64,000 bases of DNA from Arctopsyche grandis. Taxonomy: Eukaryota; Arthropoda; Insecta; Trichoptera; Hydropsychidae. The DNA is taken from assembly GCF_051622035.1 (NCBI RefSeq), contig NC_135355.1:5801501-5865500 (forward strand). The letters are read 5' to 3'. Below the pieces are notes generated by a model. That model was not told the DNA's origin, did no database searches, and was given only the letters and a program-made list of their open reading frames with translations. Shown one piece after another: positions 56,098 through 64,000 of the stretch (positions within the stretch are counted from its first letter, which is position 1; each line of letters starts with the position of its first letter). Both the position numbers and the translations under genes were made by a program.

Positions 56098-59000
56098 ATG
56101 CATAGTTTAGTTTGGGTCGTATCGATGCTCATCGGCTATGTCTCTACCGACATATACGACGGATGGAAACCTATCAATCCTCCCTTTTTGGAACATTCAA
56201 AGGGATTCGATTACCAAGGACCAGTTTTCAGCTATAGCCCTCAGGCTTTTGCATCTGAAAGTAACATCAGAAATCAGGCGATCTATGCCAATCCCTTCGG
56301 GAAAACTTTCGCATCTAAACCGCAGTTTAACCGACCGTTAAGTAATAATAATTTTAAATCGACCATTAGATACACTAAACCGACATACGCTCCGAAATAT
56401 AAACGATTTAATAATCAATACGCAACACCTCAAATTTATACTAAAAGCTCAACGACTCCATACAACGCTTTTCAACCGTATAAAAATGTCAACGTTAATT
56501 TGTATGGGTATTACGATGATCCTGGACATCTCAGATTGAAGCAAAACGTTGACGAAAATGAAAAACGTCTTAAATTTAAAGAAAACCCACCGGAATTACA
56601 CGAGCCTTCTACGCACGAAGAGCAAACTTCAGACGAAGAGACACAGACTAAATTTAGGAAAAACGAACAAAATGAAAATTACACACCGGAGTTTGAACCT
56701 TACAGGCCATTGAAATTACCCAATTACTACGAAGCACCTTATCAACAGCCGTTAAATTACGACAAAATCAATTCAAAATTGAAATATCCCATAAAAAATA
56801 CAGAAAATGTCAAATATCATCCCCAAGCTTACGTTCCGCTTAAGAATCAAATAAACGCTCTGAAAATAAACCAAGGAAAAACTTTTTCAACCGAAAAGAA
56901 CGACTATCCCGAAAACAGACCGGTGCAAGACGACGACGAAGAGCCCGAAGGACGAGACACATTCGACAAACAAAAATCAAATTTCGATCATCAACAAGCG
57001 ACTTTTCACGGCAATTTCGATGACTTTACAAGACAACATCATCCGAGTGCCCCTCAAACGACCCACTACGATAGACCATCCGAAGAAACTCACTCCGACC
57101 CCACCAACGAAGCTGACTTCATTCCGATCAAGATGTACGCTCAAGTCCGTCACACGGAAACTGTGAAACATCTACCTAGAGAAGCTGCTTTGGAAGAAGC
57201 TGTGACTTACGACGATGTATTAAATGCACCCAGATTGCGAGAATCCATCAAAACTTCAAAAGCACAAACGGTCTACACAGAAGAAGGGTACGAAGACAAT
57301 GCGTACGACCACGCTGGACATTTGAAACATGCTTCGAACCACGAAGGACAGGCTGGATATCTCAAGGATAAGCATTCGGCGGCTGGAAAGTACAAAGATC
57401 AAGGGGGACACAAGTACGAAGACGGCGGTAGGACATTGCGAGGGGAAGACAATGTAAAATCTAAAAAATGGCTCCTAGACGAAGGCGATACGGAAGATTT
57501 TAATAATCATCACAGTTACAGTGAAAAAGAAGGGGACAACGAGTCAAAGGGAAGTACTCAAACCGATCTCGTCGAGGCTGGATCTGAGAAAAAGGGCATC
57601 AAAAAGTCGACATATCCCAAGAAGCAGTTACTTAAAACTATGGGTAAAGTGAGCAAGTTCATCATGACGGCGGATACTGAACAAACCATGGTCAAAGATA
57701 CAAACGATGGAGTCGAAATAAACACGAAAAGCAAACACGTAAGCATGAACGATGCGCCAAACAATGAATCGGATAAGCCCAAATATATCCGATTGAGACC
57801 CAATTATTACTGGATGAGGAAAAATATAGCTGCAAATCAAACCAACTCTACGAAAGCACAAGAATCGAATGCTCCCCTGAAAAATGAAGCCAACACAAAC
57901 TTCAAAGAAAAACTTTTAGCTACGTACAAGAGAACTAAAAGAGAAAACAATTTCATTTCGCCTTTCATCGACTTTGAAAAGGTGTTTTTGTCCGACGCTG
58001 AAATACTCAAAATATCTCAAGAAAAATTACCAAAACCGGCACCAGATTTGCGTCACATAAAGTATCCGTATTACAACGCCAAATTGAAAGGTGTGTCGAG
58101 AGATTCGCCTCTACGGTACGCTGAAAATTTAGCAAACGTTCCGTTCAAAACTGCGGGCGGTTCTGAATTCTACGATTCGCGATCGTCCATCATATGCTCT
58201 GAAGTCGAATCAGACGTGGATCCCATACCGGATAGAATCAAGAACAAAACGCCGGAATCAGAATCGGAAGACGGAGAAGAAGAAACGAACGAAAACGATC
58301 GGCAAAAGAGGCACTTGAAAATCAGAGTGCTCAAGCGGAAAAAACGCGACAATTTCGATCAAAACGCACAACAGCCCAGATTACGCGGTCTGGGGGATAA
58401 GATCGATTGCTTCAAAGAGAAATATTTCGGAGACGATCCTTTGGACAGTCCATTCTTCGAAGAAGACGAAATCGCACCCCCAGAACCGATCATTGCCCCA
58501 TTTTCGTTTTTGCCCTCGAAGAAAAACATCGTTCAATCGGATTCAACTTCTTTCACCACCAAATTGCAACCGATCTCAACGCCTCAAAAACCGACTAAAA
58601 CATCACATCCCACAGTAAATAGTATAGTAAGAAGACCGATAATAATCGGGAAAGAATCCACAGCATCAAAGTTGGACGTCAATCCGCAAAAAATATCACT
58701 TCCGAGTACAATATTCAAGAAGTACACATCGGAGCAATCGCCTCAAGCGCACGTCTACGGCGACGTAATGGGAATTATAAAGGCGAGTTTAAACCAAGCG
58801 ACTCCTATCAAGCAATCGTTCACTGCGCACACTGCATCTGCAAATAAACCGAACATCCAATACCAATCGACGAACAACAAAGAAAATATTCGCATTCCAG
58901 ACAAACAGATCAGAATAACGCGAGACAACCACTTCGTGTATGAACCGTACAAGATAATCGAACAGAATGTTCGGAGTAAGAAACCTCAACCAACTTTTTT

Positions 59001-61257
59001 GAATTTGAGACCGTCCCTATTGAAAAAGCCCAAAAGGATCGTCTACGTGTCCCAAGCTTCGACCACGGTTGAAACTAAAGTCGAAATAAGCGGACAACCC
59101 GTAAAGAGGTTCGCAAGTAATAAAGTCTACATAAACATTGGAAGGAAGCAGAGAAAGACATCGGACGAAGCAGTGCATTCGACAATCGCCGATAATCCCA
59201 TCCTAGAATCTATAGAAGATGTCTTGAAAAACGATGGTAATACAAACGAAACTATATTCGATTCTAGAAGAGGAGAACCTAAATATGAATCGGAAGAGGA
59301 AGTGAGTCACAAGAATCATAAAAAGTACTATTCACCCGTTACGATAAAGTCGTCCGTAAGTCCCGAAGAACTTGAAGATGAATATTTACAAAAATCTCAA
59401 GAAGATTTGGAACGCAGTTCCAAAGAAATTAACAGCGACAGTGAAGAAGCTATAGAAAAGCTCCTCATCGAAGATTTAGCGGCCAAGGTCAGCACTATAA
59501 ATAGTACGAATAATTATCGAACTCGCAATACCATCAGAATCAAGCCATCGCCGTCAGTATTTGACGTATCTCCATACCTTCCGAAGCCAATATCGTTCAG
59601 AAACATAATTCCAAGACACAACTTTAGCAGTAAATATAATTACAACGTTGAACTTCCGAGTGAACCTACAATAATAGCAACTGAAGACGAAGAAGAAGTT
59701 AAAGACACAGATGAAATAAAATTAACACCAATCGATATAGAACCGACTAGACATACAGTAGAGCTAAGCTTACAAACGACATCAGAGCCAATAGTTTATC
59801 CAAAACGTCGAGAAGGAACCACTACAACCACAGAAACTCCCTATAGATTCACGACACAATACACAAGAATTGCCAGACCTAAGGCAACAGAACCTACAAT
59901 CAACATTCAAGTACCACAGAAAACGAAAAAGAGGAGACGTATTAAGCTCGCAACCTCATCTTCTACTACTACCTCTACTACTACCACCACTACCACTACT
60001 TCTGCTCCAGAACCTGACATAGAATCCTATTATCATTACGAAGAACCTGTAACGCGCAGAGCCCAAAGGACAAGATTCGTTCAAGATAAATACGTAACAA
60101 AACCAACTGTCACAACGACAACCGAAGCACCTTATCAATCGTCCACATTCCACATAGACGATGTTGATCATGTAAAGAGTGTAGATATAGACGAAGTAAC
60201 TACTGAAGGTGTTTTAGACGAATCCAAAATTGAAATGAACGATGCTGAAAGAGCAATAGAGCAATGGAAAAGGGTTTTGACTCAAGAAAGCGGGTCCCAC
60301 AAAGACGTGACAACATCGGAAGACGAGATTGTTACGCAAGCGCCGAGGCGTACAAGAAGACCCACTCACAGACAACGCGGTGACCAATTCAATGCAAACA
60401 ATTCACCGGAAAATCAGGAGAGAGTATCGAGGAAGCCGAGAATTTTGGAAAAAACGTCCAAAAAACGCAAAACGACCGTTATAACGAATTCAAAACGTTA
60501 TGATAATGCAGCTCCTCAGCCGGAACGAAAGCCTACCAAAACGTCTCAATCGAATCGCAACCACAAGCGAAAACAAACTCCAATCGTGGTTGAAGCTGCG
60601 GATGACGACGACGACGAAGAAGAATTAGAGATAAAAGAAACGAGCAGGATCGTAGCGCCCAAAGAGTACGAGGCGACGACCGAAAACCAAGACGAAGTTG
60701 AAGTCGATGAAATGATGTCACAAATGAAATCGGGGAAATTGATTCAAGCTCCCGTCAACGAAGAGAGCCGCTACGAAGAAGACGTAGAAGAAGAAGAAGT
60801 CATCCAAGAGCGTCAAAGTTCCTCGAAACCTTACGAATACTATCGAGATCCAAATCTAGCCAAGAAAGTGAACCGACTGTCCGATGCCAAAAAGGAAGAT
60901 CAGCACACGCTCCGCACCGACGTCGAAATATTCAAAGCCGACTTCCAAATGAACAAAGGACCAAAACACGGAGGAAACTACAAGAAAATACCCAGCAGCA
61001 GTAAAACGACAAGAAAGACGAGACTTGACGAAGCCACGGAGCTGGACGATCTGAGGGATGATGCTGATGTAAAAGAAGGAGCACTTCACGGCGGCAATTA
61101 CAGGAAAGCCAGAGATGATGCTATCCAAGACAGAGGTATTTCAGCAAGGGTTCTAAATAGTTTTGCGTCCCTTTTGCCGATCGCGACCACTGCGAGTCCT
61201 GGGCCCGCGTACGAGAAGAATCCTGGAAAGAGGTTGTATTACTTTGTGAAAGTTTAA
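56098..61257 (+). CDS. Large secreted low-complexity protein, unrecognised
   Basis: A single uninterrupted exon of 1,719 codons. I chose ATG 56,098 (context TTAAAAATG) because it opens directly into a signal peptide (MHSLVWVVSMLIGYVSTDIY); the frame has no earlier ATG in its open part. The mature part is highly charged and rich in Lys, Glu, Pro, Tyr and Thr, with no transmembrane helix and no domain I know. It has only two cysteines, at residues 700 and 771, flanking a multibasic segment at about 735-752 (RQKRHLKIRVLKRKKRD). Another basic site, YKRTKREN, is near 610. A Thr/Ser run lies near 1,284-1,300 and an Asp-rich stretch near 1,505. HGGNYKK and HGGNYRK repeat near the C terminus. It may be an extracellular-matrix or cuticle-associated protein; that is inference. 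Confidence 0.75.
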   Translation: MHSLVWVVSMLIGYVSTDIYDGWKPINPPFLEHSKGFDYQGPVFSYSPQAFASESNIRNQAIYANPFGKTFASKPQFNRPLSNNNFKSTIRYTKPTYAPKYKRFNNQYATPQIYTKSSTTPYNAFQPYKNVNVNLYGYYDDPGHLRLKQNVDENEKRLKFKENPPELHEPSTHEEQTSDEETQTKFRKNEQNENYTPEFEPYRPLKLPNYYEAPYQQPLNYDKINSKLKYPIKNTENVKYHPQAYVPLKNQINALKINQGKTFSTEKNDYPENRPVQDDDEEPEGRDTFDKQKSNFDHQQATFHGNFDDFTRQHHPSAPQTTHYDRPSEETHSDPTNEADFIPIKMYAQVRHTETVKHLPREAALEEAVTYDDVLNAPRLRESIKTSKAQTVYTEEGYEDNAYDHAGHLKHASNHEGQAGYLKDKHSAAGKYKDQGGHKYEDGGRTLRGEDNVKSKKWLLDEGDTEDFNNHHSYSEKEGDNESKGSTQTDLVEAGSEKKGIKKSTYPKKQLLKTMGKVSKFIMTADTEQTMVKDTNDGVEINTKSKHVSMNDAPNNESDKPKYIRLRPNYYWMRKNIAANQTNSTKAQESNAPLKNEANTNFKEKLLATYKRTKRENNFISPFIDFEKVFLSDAEILKISQEKLPKPAPDLRHIKYPYYNAKLKGVSRDSPLRYAENLANVPFKTAGGSEFYDSRSSIICSEVESDVDPIPDRIKNKTPESESEDGEEETNENDRQKRHLKIRVLKRKKRDNFDQNAQQPRLRGLGDKIDCFKEKYFGDDPLDSPFFEEDEIAPPEPIIAPFSFLPSKKNIVQSDSTSFTTKLQPISTPQKPTKTSHPTVNSIVRRPIIIGKESTASKLDVNPQKISLPSTIFKKYTSEQSPQAHVYGDVMGIIKASLNQATPIKQSFTAHTASANKPNIQYQSTNNKENIRIPDKQIRITRDNHFVYEPYKIIEQNVRSKKPQPTFLNLRPSLLKKPKRIVYVSQASTTVETKVEISGQPVKRFASNKVYINIGRKQRKTSDEAVHSTIADNPILESIEDVLKNDGNTNETIFDSRRGEPKYESEEEVSHKNHKKYYSPVTIKSSVSPEELEDEYLQKSQEDLERSSKEINSDSEEAIEKLLIEDLAAKVSTINSTNNYRTRNTIRIKPSPSVFDVSPYLPKPISFRNIIPRHNFSSKYNYNVELPSEPTIIATEDEEEVKDTDEIKLTPIDIEPTRHTVELSLQTTSEPIVYPKRREGTTTTTETPYRFTTQYTRIARPKATEPTINIQVPQKTKKRRRIKLATSSSTTTSTTTTTTTTSAPEPDIESYYHYEEPVTRRAQRTRFVQDKYVTKPTVTTTTEAPYQSSTFHIDDVDHVKSVDIDEVTTEGVLDESKIEMNDAERAIEQWKRVLTQESGSHKDVTTSEDEIVTQAPRRTRRPTHRQRGDQFNANNSPENQERVSRKPRILEKTSKKRKTTVITNSKRYDNAAPQPERKPTKTSQSNRNHKRKQTPIVVEAADDDDDEEELEIKETSRIVAPKEYEATTENQDEVEVDEMMSQMKSGKLIQAPVNEESRYEEDVEEEEVIQERQSSSKPYEYYRDPNLAKKVNRLSDAKKEDQHTLRTDVEIFKADFQMNKGPKHGGNYKKIPSSSKTTRKTRLDEATELDDLRDDADVKEGALHGGNYRKARDDAIQDRGISARVLNSFASLLPIATTASPGPAYEKNPGKRLYYFVKV

Positions 61258-61394
61258 ATCGAGCGTGTGAGTCAAGTTAGCCATGTTTTCTATTTATTTT
61301 TCATCGCTTCGTAGAAGGGTAGACACAGTGAGCTCCCGCTTGCTTATGATATATACATATAATATTAATAATAACGATGCTCAAAAGATCATCA

Positions 61395-61400
61395 AATAAA
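61395..61400 (+). promoter_or_regulatory. Candidate polyadenylation signal of the large secreted-protein gene
   Basis: AATAAA about 138 bases after the stop codon. Confidence 0.5.
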
Positions 61401-62880
61401 AGTTTGTTTTTATACATTTATAAGTGAAATATTGGATAAACATATTTTCTGCTGTAAATATGAATCAATAGAATTTTAAGCAAAATTTAAGTGTATTTTT
61501 TTATTCGAATTTATATATATACATATAATTTATAAGTTAACAATAAAATATGTATATGTATGTATTTACGATTATTTGTTATGAAATGCTCATTTTAAGT
61601 TACACAAATTTATTAATTTTTTTTTATACGGCTGAAATAACTTGTAAATAATTATGAAAATATTTAAAATAAAATTGTTAATTACACAGCATAAATGTTT
61701 AAATTTAAATTTTGCAATCACAAACAGACCCTAATTAAATTGCGTGTCGCGTTTATAAATTTACAAATTGGGCGACTTATTGTAATGCAGCGTCTGTGAA
61801 GATAGTAAATAAAACAAATTCTACGTTGCATCACAGATTGCCCAATATTACAGATTCGAATAATAAAACCGACGAATGATTCTCAAATGAAGTGCAAATG
61901 TTTTGCTCGCATTAGACAAGCACTTTTTTCACGACCGAACATGATTTAGCGTTAGGTGATTCGGTTTCTTTTAGTTCCTGTCGAAGAGAAAGTGCTTTCG
62001 GGAGAGAAAAACATACGATTGTGATTCAACAACATCGATCGAATCTAATCGAATGGAAATTCTAGGAGTATTAATTTTTTGAACCCATTCATCTCCGAAC
62101 ATGCACATCACTATTGATCTGTTCAAGGCTTTGAAATGAATAGAAAATAAAACTTAATAACTATTCTTTACAATAGTGTGTGAAATGAGGCCGTCGATGG
62201 CTCACAAGGATGCCGAAACTATAAATGTTTTGAAATCTATAGCGAGTGCTTCGCATCAAATCGATTTGAAATTTTTCCACATCAAACGAGAGAAGGTCGT
62301 CGACGGAGAAATTTCTCATTTTGTCTCGATAAATCTGCATTTTCCATCGATTATAATATTATTTAGAAAATTGAAAAGCGACGCCGATGACCGTTTCCAA
62401 CGTTGATTGCCCTTGAATCGATTTACATGAAACAATTCCAATTATGAACGGATGGAGAAATAAGGAATTATTACACGTTTTCGCTGGTTTAGTTATGGGG
62501 TATGTTTTTTTGGTTTTTGCTATTTTTTTTTGTTGTTATGCAAATCGGTTCGACACACAATCCGTAACTTGTCGGTCGTACGATATTGTCTAACGATACG
62601 TATTGTGGTTAAAGAGTTAACGACCTGACAAATTGGGGGACGTAAACTGTCGAAATCGAAATCGAAAAAACGTGAATTTCATTTTCACATACAATCGAAA
62701 GCCAACGTTATAAAATTCAACCAATCATCGACGAATATGAATCAACTTAACGTAACTATGAATCATTTTTATCCCATACAAATTTATCTATTTATTTTAT
62801 GTTCTGTATTGCACCTACATACATACATATGTATGTATGCATGTACATATGTAGGTTACAAAAATCCTACATTTCTCTAT
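61401..62880. other. Intergenic stretch
   Basis: AT-rich to about 61,740; 61,900-62,700 is slightly GC-richer, with an unremarkable 76-codon ORF at 62,176. No gene or repeat was recognised beyond TACA/TATG microsatellite at 62,818-62,848. Confidence 0.45.
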
Positions 62881-62884
62881 GAAA

Positions 62885-63745
62885 TAAATAACAATTTAAT
62901 TAACATCAATCAGACCGAGGTATCACCACTAATTCGAGACCTCACATTAATCATATTGTAAACAAATGTTACTCATTTTTCAATATTATCAAACGTGTAT
63001 TAAATTTTCTCGACTTAAACCTCTTAGCAAAAATATATAAACCTTTTATCAGGCCTATATTAGAATACGCTTTTAGTAAATGAAATCTTTATTTTTTAAA
63101 AATATGTGTTGAAATGGTACAAGGGAGAATTGATAAAATACCATCTGAACTTAAATCACTTCCTTATAATGTAAGGTTGAAAATAATGAATCTAAACACA
63201 CGGGAGACGAGAAGAATAAGAGGCGACTTAATCGAAGTCTTTAAAATATTAAATAGTCATTATGATTGTCCTATGTCCAACCTCTAATGTTCAATACAAC
63301 ACTCATCTTAGAGGTCACTCTCTCGGACTCATAAAAGAAAAATCTAAAAAATTGATTAGAGAATCTTTCTTTACAAACAGAGTGGTTAGAGTTTAGAATA
63401 GTCCTCCCTACAATGTGGTAAATTATGAAAACCTTATTATTTTTAAAAACAAGCTAGATATCTTTCTTAAACTTAAATTTTTTATAATTCTTCTTTTCTG
63501 ATATCTTCATTTCTTTCTATATTTCTGTTTTTTTTTTTTAATTATCATTTTACTGTTCTATTTTTTATTATTTCGTAATTTCTTTTTCTTGACTACTTTT
63601 TACTCTCTTATTTTTTTATTATTGTTATCTTGAATGTGTCATTTATTTTTTGATCATTAAATTTATATATAATACATATGTATAAGTCACACCCCACGGA
63701 TCTATCGGCTTTGCCGCCTCCCTTAGGTATGTTAAATAAATAAAT
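62885..63745 (+). pseudogene. CR1-like LINE 3' remnant
   Basis: With several stops and frameshifts the + strand gives IPSELKSLPYNVRLKIMNLN, RRIRGDLIEVFKILNSHYDC, GHSLGLIKEKSKKLIRESFF and TNRVVRV, followed by an F-K-N-K-L-D-I-F block. These are the C-terminal motifs of CR1/L2-group reverse transcriptases. It ends in an AAATAAAT tail after CACCCCACGGATCTATCGG. It is 5'-truncated and non-functional. Confidence 0.65.
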
Positions 63746-63868
63746 ATGTCTAGGAAACAAATATGTGCCTTGAAACTGTTTAATATCCCATAATTACACA
63801 TGTGTATATGTTATTCGTATTAAAACACACGCTTTCGTATTAAAAACGGTCTCACATCAAAATTTTCC

Positions 63869-64000
63869 GGGTTTGGTGCATCCGCTCTAAAATCGCCAGA
63901 CAAACGAACGACAGATTAACAGAACGGCAGCTTTAAACGTAATTCTAGTTTTCTCGAATGATAGATTGCACATCAGATGACGAGTAACCTTTCGATGTGC
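63869..64000. mobile_element. Foldback MITE family 1, copy 4 (cut by window end)
   Basis: It starts GGGTTTGGTGCATCCGCTC and follows the 35,391 copy through AACAGAACGGCAGCTTTAAA and ATTGCACATCAGATGACG to the last base of the window. Confidence 0.85.

Noticed and set aside
62176..62406. 76-codon ORF in the last intergenic region
   Set aside because: No domain, no signal peptide, no splice context; length is expected by chance.

Overview
This window is AT-rich nuclear DNA from an insect, probably holometabolous; I could not fix the order. The evidence is genes split by short GT-AG introns, a Spätzle-type cystine-knot ligand, a Cad96Ca-like receptor tyrosine kinase, AT-rich introns full of TATG/TACA microsatellites, and a dense mix of non-LTR, LTR, hAT, Helitron and foldback elements. 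No prokaryotic operon, CRISPR array or genuine tRNA/rRNA gene was seen.

Layout. 1-18,472 is non-coding and probably the 5' region or first intron of the kinase gene. It holds a palindromic CACTGAGCA element with a Helitron inside it, a hAT element with a perfect 8-bp target-site duplication (TSD) at 750-2,284, a possible first exon near 2.9 kb, a foldback element with 9-bp TSD at 3,742-4,627, several tRNA-derived SINEs, two further Helitron-like elements and a second hAT element at 17,207-17,765. 18,473-24,749 is the receptor kinase on the + strand: six visible exons, a Thr-rich ectodomain, one transmembrane helix and a complete kinase domain. One intron only works as GC-AG. 26.2-36.4 kb is a mobile-element nest: a solo LTR, two Helitrons, a LINE remnant inside hAT-like ends, a second foldback family, a young gag-only LTR retrotransposon (30,215-33,590, - strand) and LINE debris split by another foldback copy. 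37,705-52,694 is a seven-exon Spätzle gene (most like spz3, 955 aa) with a 9.75-kb first intron carrying two LINE fragments, a 9-bp minisatellite and a deleted hAT element. 56,098-61,257 is a single-exon gene for a 1,719-aa secreted, low-complexity protein I do not recognise. A CR1-like LINE remnant and the start of another foldback copy end the window.

The three host genes all lie on the + strand. All encode secreted or surface proteins, but nothing shows that they act together. The most notable observation is that the gag protein of the young LTR element ends in a segment that looks like a captured host PWI domain (RBM25-type splicing factor). The element lacks pol, has LTRs with no difference I could see, and carries an alternating 88/89-bp tandem array. 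Second, exact mobile-element boundaries can be read repeatedly: 9-bp TSDs for two foldback families, and a Helitron insertion whose empty site exists twice elsewhere in the window.
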